From Marinobacter sp. ELB17 (GTDB taxonomy: Bacteria; Pseudomonadota; Gammaproteobacteria; Pseudomonadales; Oleiphilaceae), in the NCBI RefSeq assembly GCF_000169375.1, contig NZ_AAXY01000007.1, positions 62,001-126,000 on the forward strand: a DNA stretch of 64,000 nt, read 5' to 3'. Below the pieces are notes generated by a model that worked only from the letters and a program-made list of their open reading frames with translations, was not told where the DNA came from and did no database searches. The position numbers and the translations under genes are program-made. Of this stretch, positions 26,345 to 36,591 are shown one piece after another (the stretch's first letter is position 1; each line of letters begins with the position of its first letter).

Positions 26345-28309
26345 ATGACACCTCATGGGGCTCTGTCTCACCAGGTAGAAATTTATCACAGTTGGAAAAA
26401 AGAGCTGATTCGGCAAATCAGCCGCTATCGTTTGTGGCTACAGGATAACCAGCTTTATTCTGACGACATCAGTGAGCGTATCCACGAAGGCCTGCGGCTT
26501 CTGGTAGAAGACGAGCTGACCATCGCTTTTGTCGGCGAATATTCCCGCGGTAAAACCGAGCTCATCAACGCTCTGTTCTTTTCCGACTTCGGTCAGCGCA
26601 TGCTGCCCTCCCAGGCCGGGCGCACCACTATGTGCCCTACCGAGCTATTTTTTGACCGCATCCATCAGGAAAACTATTTACTGCTGTTGCCCATAGAAAC
26701 CCGCGTGGGTGAACTCTCATTGCAGCAGCTGCGCGCTCAGCCCGAGCGCTGGTTAAAGCATCAGCTAGACCCGGAAACCCCGGACCAAATGCGTCAGATA
26801 TTAGAAGAAGTGGCGCGGGTAAAAAGCGTCACACCTGCTTCAGCACGCATGTTGGGCTTCGACGAGCAAATGCTGGAGCTCGACCGAGCCAATCCCGGCC
26901 AGGTTCTGATACCGGCCTGGCGTAATGCGCAGATCAGCATTCGCCACCCGCTTTTTGAACGCGGCCTGCGCATTCTGGACACTCCTGGCCTGAACGCCTT
27001 GGGCTCCGAACCGGAACTGACCATCAGCCTGCTGCCAAAAGCCCACGCCATCATATTTGTACTCAGCGCAGACACCGGCGTAACCGCTAGCGATTTGGCC
27101 ATCTGGCGTGACTTTATCGCCACCGACCAAGCCGATCACCGCGCCGGTCGCTTTGCGGTGATGAATAAGATAGACATGCTGTGGGACGAGCTTCAAGGTG
27201 AGGCCGACACCCAACAAGCCATCGAAAGAGTACGCGATTACAGCGCCGACCATTTAGGTATTCAACCACAAGATGTGATTCCCGTGTCAGCCAAACAGGG
27301 CTTGATCGGGCGCGTAAAAAACGATTTTGATCTATTCCAGCGCTCGGGGATCGAACAGCTTGAAGAGCTGATCATTCAGCGCATTCTGGCACACAAGGAA
27401 AAGCTGATCACCAGCAGCCTGATCAATGACCTGCTCGGTATGCTTCAAAACAGCCAAGCCGCACTTCATAGCCAGCTGAGCGCAATGCATGAGGAACAGC
27501 AGGCCTGCAGCGGGCCGTCCCACGACAAAGCACGGCTTAAACGGTTGGCGGAAAAAACCCAGACCGATTACGAGTTCTACCATAAAAAACTGATCATTCT
27601 GCGTTCAAGTCGCCGCCTGGTGGAGGCTCAGGGCGTAACCCTGCAAGGGCTGGTAGCCGCGACACACTTTGAAACCCAGGTGACCCGGGTGCGCGACAAC
27701 ATGTCCAAAAGCTGGACCACAGCTGGTATGAATCGGGCAATAGATCAGTTTTTTGACGGCCTGGAGGGCGATCTTTCCCACCTGCTGACCGAAAGCAGGC
27801 TGGCGGAGCGCATGGTGACTGCCATTTACAAACGCTATCACGATGACCCTGGCGCTCGCCACCTAGAGCCAACCCTCTTTCGGGCTGGCCGTCATGTAAT
27901 CGCCATCCGCAAGCTGCGACAGAAATCAGAGAGCTTTCGCAGCAACCCCCGCAATTTGCTCACCGAACAGTCAGTGCTGGTGCGGCGGTTTTCCAACCTG
28001 ATGATTAACGAAGTGCGTAATTTGTACCTAATGGCACAAAAAGACGCGGAACGCTGGCCACGACAAGCGCTGCTGCCGGTGATGCAGTACACACTTGAGC
28101 AAAAACAACTGCTGCAACACCAAATCGGACGGTTAAAAGAGCTGGCACGCAATGATCGCTACGGCCGTGCCGAAACAAAGCGCCTCGAGGATGCCATCAG
28201 CGATCTGCGGCGCCAGCTGGAACTGGCAGAAGCCATACACCGGCAAATTCGCAAGCCCGCACCAACCCTCTCTCAGCAAAAAGCGGTTAACCTTTCCAAC
28301 GCTAGGTGA
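26345..28309 (+). CDS. bacterial dynamin-like GTPase
   Basis: The protein is 654 residues. The GTPase domain (about 60-330) has G1 GEYSRGKTELIN, G2 TTMCPTE, G3 DTPGLN and G4 NKID. Helical stalk segments follow at about 345-420 and 560-640 (KRLEDAISDLRRQLELAEAIHRQIRK). No clear transmembrane paddle is visible. ATG 26345 has AAGGA 7 bases upstream and is favoured over ATG 26327. Bacterial dynamins remodel or protect membranes, and some limit phage damage. It stands alone between yggT and metX. Confidence 0.85.
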   Translation: MTPHGALSHQVEIYHSWKKELIRQISRYRLWLQDNQLYSDDISERIHEGLRLLVEDELTIAFVGEYSRGKTELINALFFSDFGQRMLPSQAGRTTMCPTELFFDRIHQENYLLLLPIETRVGELSLQQLRAQPERWLKHQLDPETPDQMRQILEEVARVKSVTPASARMLGFDEQMLELDRANPGQVLIPAWRNAQISIRHPLFERGLRILDTPGLNALGSEPELTISLLPKAHAIIFVLSADTGVTASDLAIWRDFIATDQADHRAGRFAVMNKIDMLWDELQGEADTQQAIERVRDYSADHLGIQPQDVIPVSAKQGLIGRVKNDFDLFQRSGIEQLEELIIQRILAHKEKLITSSLINDLLGMLQNSQAALHSQLSAMHEEQQACSGPSHDKARLKRLAEKTQTDYEFYHKKLIILRSSRRLVEAQGVTLQGLVAATHFETQVTRVRDNMSKSWTTAGMNRAIDQFFDGLEGDLSHLLTESRLAERMVTAIYKRYHDDPGARHLEPTLFRAGRHVIAIRKLRQKSESFRSNPRNLLTEQSVLVRRFSNLMINEVRNLYLMAQKDAERWPRQALLPVMQYTLEQKQLLQHQIGRLKELARNDRYGRAETKRLEDAISDLRRQLELAEAIHRQIRKPAPTLSQQKAVNLSNAR

Positions 28310-28423
28310 TTCACCGGCGACAGTTGCAGCTCGCTGCTGCCGCCTTTACACTAAAACGCTTGAGCGCCGTTCCTCTGTGGCGCATCCGTATTTCTCGATT
28401 CCAGCCAGGAAGTCATCGCGCCA

Positions 28424-29572
28424 ATGCCCGATCCATTGCCCGCAGATTCTGTTGGGCTTGTTACCCCGCAGACCTACCATTTTGATACACCGCTGGAGCT
28501 TGCTTGCGGCAAGGTGCTGAACCGCTATGAGCTGGTGGTTGAAACCTATGGCGAGCTTAATGCCAGCGCCAGCAATGCGATTTTGATTTGTCACGCCCTT
28601 AGTGGCCACCATCACGCCGCCGGTTATCACAGCGCCGACGAACGCAAAGCAGGCTGGTGGAACAGTTGTATTGGTCCCGGAAAGCCCATTGATACCCGCC
28701 GTTTTTTTGTGGTGAGCCTTAACAATCTGGGAGGTTGTCACGGCAGCACCGGCCCCAGCAGCACCAACCCGGACACGGGCTCACTGTATGGCCCGGACTT
28801 TCCAGTTGTTACGGTAACTGACTGGGTCAACAGCCAGGCGCGGCTGGCCGACAAGCTCAACATAGAGTGCTGGGCTGCGGTGGTGGGAGGATCGCTGGGC
28901 GGCATGCAAGCACTGCAATGGAGCCTTACCTATCCCGAGCGCATAAGCCACGCGGCGGTTATCGCGTCAACGCCGCGCCTGAGCGCTCAGAACATTGCCT
29001 TTAACGAGGTAGCGCGGCAGGCCATTACAAGTGATCCGGAATTTCACGCCGGGCGCTACAGCAACAATCTCACACTACCCCGGCGCGGTTTGATGCTGGC
29101 GCGCATGGTGGGCCACATTACCTATCTGTCTGACGCTTCCATGGGCGAAAAGTTTGGCCGTGAGCTACGCGAAAAAGCCTACAAATTCGGTTACGACGCG
29201 GAATTTCAAGTAGAAAGCTATCTGCGCTATCAGGGCGAACGTTTTTCCGAATCGTTCGATGCCAACACCTACCTGCTGATGACCAAGGCTCTGGACTACT
29301 TCGACCCCGCCTACGAATTCGGCGGCGACCTGGCCAAAGCCCTGCAGGGCGCACGCTGCGAATTTCTGGTGTTGTCATTCAGCACCGACTGGCGCTTTGC
29401 ACCAGAGCGCTCTGAAGAGTTGGTTAAAGCCATGATCTCCGCCCGCCGCAAAGTCAGTTACGCTGAGATTGACGCACCCTGGGGCCACGATGGGTTTCTA
29501 ATTCCCACGCCACGTTATACCGATGTATTTACCGCCTATATGGACCGTGTTGCGCGGGAGGTTGGAGCATGA
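28424..29572 (+). CDS. metX: homoserine O-succinyltransferase/acetyltransferase MetX
   Basis: The protein is 382 residues with an alpha/beta-hydrolase fold. [13 protein letters not shown] supplies the oxyanion region, [14 protein letters not shown] the nucleophile Ser, [14 protein letters not shown] the Asp, and WGHDGFLIP the His. It activates homoserine for methionine synthesis. In pseudomonad-like bacteria with metW beside it, MetX usually uses succinyl-CoA; that choice is by family, not seen here. It overlaps metW by ATGA. Confidence 0.94.
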   Translation: MPDPLPADSVGLVTPQTYHFDTPLELACGKVLNRYELVVETYGELNASASNAILICHALSGHHHAAGYHSADERKAGWWNSCIGPGKPIDTRRFFVVSLNNLGGCHGSTGPSSTNPDTGSLYGPDFPVVTVTDWVNSQARLADKLNIECWAAVVGGSLGGMQALQWSLTYPERISHAAVIASTPRLSAQNIAFNEVARQAITSDPEFHAGRYSNNLTLPRRGLMLARMVGHITYLSDASMGEKFGRELREKAYKFGYDAEFQVESYLRYQGERFSESFDANTYLLMTKALDYFDPAYEFGGDLAKALQGARCEFLVLSFSTDWRFAPERSEELVKAMISARRKVSYAEIDAPWGHDGFLIPTPRYTDVFTAYMDRVAREVGA

Positions 29573-30174
29573 GAGCCGATCTTGAAATTATCCAACAGTG
29601 GATAAAACCGGGCCATCACGTGTTGGACCTGGGTTGCGGTGACGGCACGCTGCTCGATTTTCTGCAGAGCGAACGCGGCGCAAGCGGCTACGGCCTGGAA
29701 ATTAATCCGGCGCATATCACACACTGTATGAGCCGCGGCGTATCAGTGATAGAGCAAAACCTCGACACCCAGGGGCTGGCCAACTTTGATGACAACAGTT
29801 TTGATGTCGTGCTAATGACTCAGGCCCTGCAAGCGGTACGCCGGCCCGACAAAGTGCTGGACGAAATGCTGCGTCTGGGCAACGAGGGCATTGTTACCTT
29901 TCCCAACTTTGCCCATTGGCGCCTGCGTTGGGGATTGGCGTTGAGCGGGCGCATGCCCGAATCCGAAGCGCTTCCGTATAAGTGGTACAACACCCCCAAC
30001 ATACGGCTCTGTACGTTCCATGACTTTGAAGCTCTATGCCGCCAGAAAAGCATACGCATCACCAGCCGCAAGGTTGTAGACGGCCAGCATCAGAACAGCT
30101 GGGTGGCTCGTTTGTGGCCAAACCTGCTAGGCGAAATTGCGATTTACCGCATCACAAGGGAGAATTCACAATGA
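29569..30174 (+). CDS. metW: methionine biosynthesis protein MetW
   Basis: The protein is 201 residues. The SAM-binding motif is [15 protein letters not shown], with [30 protein letters not shown] and [15 protein letters not shown] typical of MetW. It partners MetX. It starts inside the metX stop (ATGA) and its own stop overlaps the next start in the same way. Confidence 0.95.
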   Translation: MRADLEIIQQWIKPGHHVLDLGCGDGTLLDFLQSERGASGYGLEINPAHITHCMSRGVSVIEQNLDTQGLANFDDNSFDVVLMTQALQAVRRPDKVLDEMLRLGNEGIVTFPNFAHWRLRWGLALSGRMPESEALPYKWYNTPNIRLCTFHDFEALCRQKSIRITSRKVVDGQHQNSWVARLWPNLLGEIAIYRITRENSQ

Positions 30175-30626
30175 TGATTGCCAAACATTCGATTTTCATG
30201 CGCTCGGCTTTTGCGCTTGTACTGCTATGCTGCGCTGGTCTGGCCCAGGCCGACAGTAAGAACTTCGGTGAATACACCGTTTCCTGGAGCGTGCTGCCCA
30301 GCACATTCCTGACACCGGAAATAGCGAAAGAAAACAACCTGCAGCGCAGTAAAAGCATCGGCATTGTGAACGTTGCCATTATGCAAAACAACGCCGACGG
30401 TGCCTTGTCGCCGGTAACGGGCCAGGTAGAGGGCCAAGTTACCAACGACATCCAGCAAGTTCGCTTTCTGGCATTTCGCCGCATACAGGAAGGCAGCGCG
30501 GTATACTTCGTTGCCGAGTACCAGTATGGCACTGCTGAATTGCTGACTTTCAGTGTTACTGCGCGCCCAACGGGTCACGACCAAGAACTGCCGGTACGAT
30601 TTTCTCACGCCCTGTTTAACGACTAA
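30171..30626 (+). CDS. DUF4426 family exported protein
   Basis: The protein is 151 residues. The signal peptide is at about 1-27 ([10 protein letters not shown]), then [24 protein letters not shown] and the mid-region [15 protein letters not shown]4426 genes accompany metXW and rdgB in Pseudomonas, as here. ATG 30171 has AGGGAG 8 bases before it. Function unknown; likely periplasmic. Confidence 0.88.
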   Translation: MMIAKHSIFMRSAFALVLLCCAGLAQADSKNFGEYTVSWSVLPSTFLTPEIAKENNLQRSKSIGIVNVAIMQNNADGALSPVTGQVEGQVTNDIQQVRFLAFRRIQEGSAVYFVAEYQYGTAELLTFSVTARPTGHDQELPVRFSHALFND

Positions 30627-30648
30627 GCCTTTAACAACTGAGCCTTCA

Positions 30649-31260
30649 ATGCCCCAGACACTGGTTATTGCCAGCAACAACCCTGGCAAAATTGCAGAAT
30701 TCAATGATCTTCTGGCCCCACTGGGGCTAGCGCCCGTTGCCCAGAGCGAACTGGGCGTGGGTGAAGCCGAAGAACCGGCGGTCACCTTTGTGGAAAATGC
30801 CATTCTTAAAGCCCGCCACGCTGCCCGTATTACTGGCCTACCAGCATTGGCAGACGACAGCGGCTTAGCTGTAGACGCCCTGGGCGGCCAGCCGGGCGTG
30901 CGCTCAGCGCGTTATGCCGGCGACAACGCCAGCGATGGAGACAACCTGAATGCGCTGTTAGCCAACATGGCCAATGTGCCAGACGGCAAACGCAGCGCCC
31001 AATTCCACAGCGTACTGGTTTACTTGCGCCACGCCGATGACCCTACCCCGCTGGTGTGCCACGGCCAATGGCACGGCAGTATATTGCGCCAGGCTTCAGG
31101 CGTCGGCGGTTTTGGTTACGATCCGATATTCTTTGTGCCCGAACGCAACTGCAGCGCCGCCGAGTTAAGCCGTGCAGAAAAAGGCCAGCTTAGCCACCGC
31201 GGCCAAGCGCTAGCGATGATGACTGAACAGCTGAAACGCGAGCTGCAGGGCGCCTCTTGA
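30649..31260 (+). CDS. rdgB: XTP/dITP pyrophosphatase RdgB
   Basis: The protein is 203 residues. The nucleotide-binding start is [12 protein letters not shown], then [53 protein letters not shown] and LSHRGQAL. It removes non-canonical purine triphosphates. Its stop overlaps the hemW start (TTGA). Confidence 0.96.
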   Translation: MPQTLVIASNNPGKIAEFNDLLAPLGLAPVAQSELGVGEAEEPAVTFVENAILKARHAARITGLPALADDSGLAVDALGGQPGVRSARYAGDNASDGDNLNALLANMANVPDGKRSAQFHSVLVYLRHADDPTPLVCHGQWHGSILRQASGVGGFGYDPIFFVPERNCSAAELSRAEKGQLSHRGQALAMMTEQLKRELQGAS

Positions 31261-32408
31261 ATTTAAACCGGACACCTGCGGCCGTTGAGCCTGCGCTGAG
31301 CCTGTATCTGCACGTTCCTTGGTGCGTGCGCAAATGCCCCTATTGCGACTTCAATTCCCATGCCATTACCGGGGATATCCCTGAAAGCGTGTATTTAAAG
31401 GCCCTGCTGGACGATCTCGATCAGGATTTGCGCCTAGCCGCAGGCCGCGTCATACAAACGGTGTTTATTGGCGGTGGCACGCCATCGCTGATGAGCGGTG
31501 GTTTTTACAGCGATCTGTTTCGCCAGCTGAAAACAAGGCTGGAATTTGCGGCAGACGCTGAAATCACTCTGGAGGCAAATCCTGGCACTCTCGAGCAGGG
31601 CCGTTTTGAGGCGTTCCGCGAGGCCGGTATCAACCGGCTGTCGATAGGCGTGCAAAGCTTTAACCCAGAGCAGTTAAAGGTGCTTGGGCGCATTCACGAC
31701 AGCCAGGCCGCCCACAACGCCATAACAGCGGCGCGCCAGGCCGGTTTTGACAACTTCAATATCGACCTTATGCACGGCTTGCCAGGGCAAACGCCTGAAC
31801 AGGCACTGGACGACCTGGCTCAGGCCCTATCGTATCAACCACCGCACTTGTCTTGGTATCAACTTACAGTAGAACCCAACACCGAGTTCTACAGCCAGCC
31901 ACCGGAGCTGCCAGACGACGATCGACTGTGGGATATTTACAGCCAGGGCGGCGACTACCTGCGCAGCCACGGTTTTACCGATTACGAGGTATCCGCCTGG
32001 AGCCAACATAATATGGCATCGCGCCATAATCTGAATTACTGGACGTTTGGCGACTATTTGGCCCTGGGCGCCGGAGGACACGGTAAAATCAGCCAGCCGG
32101 ATGGCCAGATTTTGCGCTACTGGAAAACCCGCCAACCGCAAGCCTATTTAAATCGAATAGGCAGCCGCACCGCCGGCAGTGAGGCAATAGCAGTGGCAGA
32201 GCGGCCGCTGGAGTTTCTGATGAACGCGCTGCGCCTTGGCGCGGGCGTGCCCGAAAACCTGTTTCAACAACGCACGGGTTTACCCTTAAGCACGATTGCG
32301 GTACAACTTGAAGCATTAAGGCAGGAGGGTTTGATGCACCCTCAACGCATTCAGGCCACCGAACTCGGCCAACGCTATTTGAACAGCCTGTTGCAGCGGT
32401 TTTTGTAG
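31257..32408 (+). CDS. hemW: radical SAM heme chaperone HemW
   Basis: The protein is 383 residues. The radical SAM cluster site is CVRKCPYC (Cx3Cx2C), with YLHVPWC before it, [19 protein letters not shown], and [12 protein letters not shown]. The length and the missing N-terminal HemN extension favour HemW, a heme-binding chaperone, over the oxygen-independent oxidase HemN. It starts at TTG 31257 inside the rdgB stop. Confidence 0.93.
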   Translation: MNLNRTPAAVEPALSLYLHVPWCVRKCPYCDFNSHAITGDIPESVYLKALLDDLDQDLRLAAGRVIQTVFIGGGTPSLMSGGFYSDLFRQLKTRLEFAADAEITLEANPGTLEQGRFEAFREAGINRLSIGVQSFNPEQLKVLGRIHDSQAAHNAITAARQAGFDNFNIDLMHGLPGQTPEQALDDLAQALSYQPPHLSWYQLTVEPNTEFYSQPPELPDDDRLWDIYSQGGDYLRSHGFTDYEVSAWSQHNMASRHNLNYWTFGDYLALGAGGHGKISQPDGQILRYWKTRQPQAYLNRIGSRTAGSEAIAVAERPLEFLMNALRLGAGVPENLFQQRTGLPLSTIAVQLEALRQEGLMHPQRIQATELGQRYLNSLLQRFL

Positions 32409-32490
32409 ACGGCTGAAGTGATGGCAACGTAATGGCAGCGATGACAATGGCGGCAATAATCTTGGCGCCAGCGGCAAGGGAGCACACCCG

Positions 32491-33051
32491 ATGAAATCTG
32501 CCCCAATTCAACGCCCGCCAGACAGGCAGCGCACTCGGCGTCGTCTCTCTGCGCAACTCAAAGTCGGCTTTGCGCTGTCCGCACTCCTCGCTATCGCCCT
32601 GCTGCTGATCAACCAGTTGCTCCATACGCCCCAAGCGCCTCAAGGTATTGTTAATCTACAACTGGCCGGCAACGCCGCATATACCCGCGATATATTGCAA
32701 AGCTGGAGCCCGCAACAACAGGCGTGGGCTAGAATCTCGTTGCTTTTGGATTTCTTAATGGTTGCGCTTTATTCCACTACCTTGCTTCTGCTAACCCGCC
32801 GGCTTCTGATAGACCGCCCCGGTGTGCGCGAGCGCACAGCAGGCCGCTGGGTGCTTATTCTCTTTGCGTTGGCGGCGGTCAGCGATTGCATTGAAAACCT
32901 GTTGCTACTGAACAATTTGAAAGAGCCAGGAGACCTGTTCAGCCTGGTTGCCACATTTTCTGCGCTGGTGAAATTTACCGGTTTGCTGCTGGGCAGCGCG
33001 GGCCTGGTGATTATTCGCGCCGCCCGGCGGCATCCGCTTACTCACGCGTGA
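32491..33051 (+). CDS. hypothetical membrane protein, four predicted helices
   Basis: The protein is 186 residues with an Arg-rich N-terminus (about 8-20). Hydrophobic helices lie at about 26-42, 83-103, 122-139 and 152-175. No catalytic motif is seen and I do not recognise the family. GGGAGC precedes ATG 32491. It could be co-transcribed with hemW (82 bp gap). Confidence 0.6.
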   Translation: MKSAPIQRPPDRQRTRRRLSAQLKVGFALSALLAIALLLINQLLHTPQAPQGIVNLQLAGNAAYTRDILQSWSPQQQAWARISLLLDFLMVALYSTTLLLLTRRLLIDRPGVRERTAGRWVLILFALAAVSDCIENLLLLNNLKEPGDLFSLVATFSALVKFTGLLLGSAGLVIIRAARRHPLTHA

Positions 33052-33114
33052 ACTGGCAAGCATGTTCAAAACAGCGGCCAACGAACCGTAAACGGGTGTT
33101 GTGCTGGCTACTTC

Positions 33115-33855
33115 TTAGTTGGTTCGATAAAACAACAAATCCCAGACACCGTGGCCCAGGCGTTCACCACGCTGTTCGAATTTGGTCACCGGGCGGCCTT
33201 CCGGTTTCGGCGAGAAACCACCTTCACTCTGGGTATTGGCGAAGCCTTCCGAATCAGCCATCACTTCCATCATGTGTTCGGCGTAATTTTCCCAGTCGGT
33301 GGCCAAGTGCAGAATGCCCCCAACTCTAAGCTTGTGGCGAAGGCGTTGAACAAATTCCTGCTGAACCAAGCGGCGCTTGTGGTGGCGCTTTTTGTGCCAG
33401 GGGTCCGGGAAAAACACCATTACCCGGTCAAGGCAGGCATCCGCCAAGCACAGGTCAATCACATCGTTGGCATCAATGCTGTAAATTCGGATGTTCTCTA
33501 AGCCACGATCAGCAATTTCTTTCAGCAAGGCACCTACGCCTGGCAGGTGCACTTCCACACCAATAAAGTCCTGCTCTGGCGCGGCCTCAGCCATATCCGC
33601 CAGCGAACGCCCCATACCAAAACCTATTTCGAGATTGAGCATGGCATCGCGGCCAAACACCTGGCGCGGATCAATCATGCCGTGTTCTCGAGTCAGGCCG
33701 AATTTGGGCCAGTTGCGTTCGTAGGCCTTGCGCTGGCCCTCGGTCATCCGGCCCTGACGCAACACAAAACTGCGTACACCACGGCGGGTGGTTACCGGGG
33801 ACTCATCGGAACGGCCGTTTTTAGCGTGAGCCTTTGGGGTATTTTCTTCAGTCAT
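33115..33855 (-). CDS. trmB: tRNA (guanine-N7-)-methyltransferase TrmB
   Basis: The protein is 246 residues. [19 protein letters not shown] is the family opening, then [16 protein letters not shown] (SAM site), [32 protein letters not shown], and [18 protein letters not shown]. It makes m7G46 in tRNA. Confidence 0.96.
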   Translation of the reverse strand: MTEENTPKAHAKNGRSDESPVTTRRGVRSFVLRQGRMTEGQRKAYERNWPKFGLTREHGMIDPRQVFGRDAMLNLEIGFGMGRSLADMAEAAPEQDFIGVEVHLPGVGALLKEIADRGLENIRIYSIDANDVIDLCLADACLDRVMVFFPDPWHKKRHHKRRLVQQEFVQRLRHKLRVGGILHLATDWENYAEHMMEVMADSEGFANTQSEGGFSPKPEGRPVTKFEQRGERLGHGVWDLLFYRTN

Positions 33856-33956
33856 TATACATCCTCAAACCGCTGCTGGCGGATTCTGGCGAATCGATGT
33901 AGCCAGTTTACCAGACGCCCGTTCACCAGAGTACAGGGTGAGCTAACGACAGCGGC

Positions 33957-35492
33957 TCAAGATGAAACCAGAGAACTTTGGCCGTTACGGCGGTCTAACT
34001 GTCGATAACCCAGAGCTTCCACCAGGTGGGCGCGGGCCACATCGGCACTGGCATCAAGGTCCGCCAGCGTGCGCGCCACCCGCAGTATCCGATGCAAGGC
34101 ACGGGCAGACAGCCCAAGTTTTTCCATTGCCCGCAGCAACAGTTGCTCGCTGTCACTATCAAGCTGACAAGCCGTTTGCAGCGCCTTGCCCGACAACTCG
34201 GAGTTCAACGTACCTCTGGCGTTCTGTAAGCTACGAGCAGCTACAACTCGTGCCCGCACCCGGGCGCTGCTCTCGCCGGGCTCGCCGTGTCGCATAAACA
34301 CATCACCGCCTTGCACCGGCACTTCTACGTGCAAGTCAAAACGGTCCAACAGCGGGCCAGAGATCTTCGAGCGATAGCGGATAATCTGGGCGGGGCTGCA
34401 CTGGCATTCGATGGTGGGGTGGCCGCTGTAACCGCAGGGGCACGGGTTCATCGCACCGACAACCTGAAAGCGGGCGGGGAATGTAACCTGGCGCGCAGCG
34501 CGGCTGATGTGAATTTCGCCGGTTTCCATAGGTTCACGCAGCACTTCCAGCACCCGCCGTTCAAATTCCGGAAGTTCATCCAAAAACAGCACGCCGCGAT
34601 GGGCCAGGGAAATCTCCCCGGGCCGCGGACTGCTGCCGCCACCGACCATGGCCACCGCCGAAGCAGTGTGGTGTGGCGCCCGGAAAGGCGGCTGACGCCA
34701 ACCGCCTCCGGCCACTGTCAGACCTGCTACAGAATGCACGCTCGCCACTTCCATTGCAGCAGTGTCGGCAAGCGCCGGCATAATGCCCGGCAGACGGCTG
34801 GCGAGCATGCTTTTACCGGTTCCAGGCGGGCCAAAAAACAATAGATTGTGACCGCCTGCAGCGGCCACTTCCAACGCCCTGCGCGGCACCTGCTGGCCCC
34901 GAACATCGGCCAGGTCGGGCCCGATTGTCGCTTGCCCGCTGTCGGCGCCGCTTAAATCCGCAGGCGCCAGCGGCACAAGCCGGGTGCGACCATGCAAATG
35001 CTCGCACACAGCCAACAAATGGCTGGCGGCCAGTACGTCGTGTTCGCTGGCCAATGCCGCTTCAGCGGCATTGGCCTGAGGCACCAACAGTTGGCGGCCC
35101 TCTGCGCGAGCCGCCAAAACCGCCGGTAACACGCCTTTCAAGGGGCGCAGCGCGCCATCTAGCGACAACTCACCGACAAATTCGTAGGTGCTCAGCGCCG
35201 CGGCCGGAATTTGGCCAGAAGCCGCCAAAATGCCAAGGGCAATAGGCAGGTCAAAACGGCCGCCCTCTTTGGGCAGATCGGCAGGGGCAAGATTGATGGT
35301 GATACGACGTGCGGGGAAATCAAAACCGGCGTTAATCAGGGCGCTGCGCACCCGTTCTTTACTCTCACGCACACCGGTTTCTGGCAGGCCTACAATCGAC
35401 AGCGCCGGCAAGCCGCCGGACAGGTGTACTTCAACGCTGACCGGCGGCGCAGACACGCCAACACAGGCACGGGTTTGAACAATAGCAAGCAT
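33957..35492 (-). CDS. comM: ComM/YifB family Mg-chelatase-like ATPase
   Basis: The protein is 511 residues. The N-terminal Lon-protease-like domain (about 1-180) starts MLAIVQTRACVGVSAPPVSVEVHL, with GLPETGVRESKERVRSAL. The AAA+ ATPase has FGPPGTGKSMLASRLPGI (Walker A), RGVLFLDELPEF (Walker B) and NPCPCGY. The C-terminal domain ends SRALHRILRVARTLADL. ComM is a hexameric branch-migration helicase in natural transformation. ubiK lies just upstream in the same direction. Confidence 0.95.
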   Translation of the reverse strand: MLAIVQTRACVGVSAPPVSVEVHLSGGLPALSIVGLPETGVRESKERVRSALINAGFDFPARRITINLAPADLPKEGGRFDLPIALGILAASGQIPAAALSTYEFVGELSLDGALRPLKGVLPAVLAARAEGRQLLVPQANAAEAALASEHDVLAASHLLAVCEHLHGRTRLVPLAPADLSGADSGQATIGPDLADVRGQQVPRRALEVAAAGGHNLLFFGPPGTGKSMLASRLPGIMPALADTAAMEVASVHSVAGLTVAGGGWRQPPFRAPHHTASAVAMVGGGSSPRPGEISLAHRGVLFLDELPEFERRVLEVLREPMETGEIHISRAARQVTFPARFQVVGAMNPCPCGYSGHPTIECQCSPAQIIRYRSKISGPLLDRFDLHVEVPVQGGDVFMRHGEPGESSARVRARVVAARSLQNARGTLNSELSGKALQTACQLDSDSEQLLLRAMEKLGLSARALHRILRVARTLADLDASADVARAHLVEALGYRQLDRRNGQSSLVSS

Positions 35493-35520
35493 AGTAACCT
35501 TCCATGGTTATTATTTTCCG

Positions 35521-35772
35521 TCAGCCTTTGGTTGACTGCTCCAGTTCGGTTACGCGGGCTTCCAGGGCTTCCACCATGGCGCGGGTTTTCAACAATACCG
35601 CTTGCTGGGCATCAAACTCTTCGCGAGTAACCAACTCAAGACGCGACAGCACCGAGGCCACACTGGCCCGCGCCTGTGCTTCAAGGTCGTCTTTGGCCGC
35701 ACGGGCCATATCCGGTACGAATTGACCAAACTGACCCTGCAGCTGGGAAAAAATGTCCTGTGGACCTTTCAT
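35521..35772 (-). CDS. ubiK: ubiquinone biosynthesis accessory factor UbiK
   Basis: The protein is 83 residues. An amphipathic N-terminal helix (DIFSQLQGQFGQFVPDMARAAKDDLEAQARA) precedes the conserved ELVTREEFDAQQAVLLKTRAMVEALEARV coiled coil of the YqiC/BMFP family. ATG 35772 follows AAGGGG. The longer frame upstream to 35952 reads through the intergenic region and is not supported. UbiK binds UbiJ and lipid to aid coenzyme Q synthesis. Confidence 0.92.
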   Translation of the reverse strand: MKGPQDIFSQLQGQFGQFVPDMARAAKDDLEAQARASVASVLSRLELVTREEFDAQQAVLLKTRAMVEALEARVTELEQSTKG

Positions 35773-36056
35773 GAACACCCCTTGTCTATGTAAACACGCT
35801 GAAAAAAACTTTGCGGCAGCGGCTTTAAAGGCCCTATCTACCGCAGAATTGCTGCTCAGCAGTGTATCACACCGCTTGCCCTGCCATACTGTGGCAGCGG
35901 AGGCGAGTCCGCAGAGTAATAAGCATGCAAAGAGTGTAGTGGGACGCGCCATTATGATTCCATGGCGCTAAAAACGCGCTATTATGGTGCACTGAAAACC
36001 AACCTTAAACCGGTGATTTACTTTTATCCCTCTGTTTTTAAACTATTTTTTTGCGT

Positions 36057-36072
36057 TGGCACATCCGATGCT
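36057..36072 (+). promoter_or_regulatory. sigma-54 promoter of glnK-amtB
   Basis: tggcacatccgatgct fits TGGCACRNNNNTTGCW in 10 of 11 or so fixed positions, with GG and GC correctly 10 bases apart. It lies 110 bp before glnK. A leader hairpin follows (ccgcac / gtgcgg, 36090-36108). A TGGTGC half-site at 35985-35990 may be part of an NtrC site, but the other half is poor. This would link expression to nitrogen limitation. The rest of the 410-bp ubiK/glnK gap shows nothing more. Confidence 0.7.
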
Positions 36073-36074
36073 AA

Positions 36075-36521
<447 letters not shown>

Positions 36522-36591
36522 ACCCGCTCTCTCGCCTTAACTGCCAACGCAAAACCTTTTTATTTAACAGAGCCTTGTGCGGAGGGTCTTT

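Noticed and set aside
35773..35952. Longer UbiK with an apparent signal peptide
   Set aside because: The upstream frame lies in the regulatory gap; the conserved start MKGPQ has its own ribosome site.
35974..35990. Full NtrC binding site upstream of glnK
   Set aside because: Only the TGGTGC half matches; the other half keeps two of six bases.
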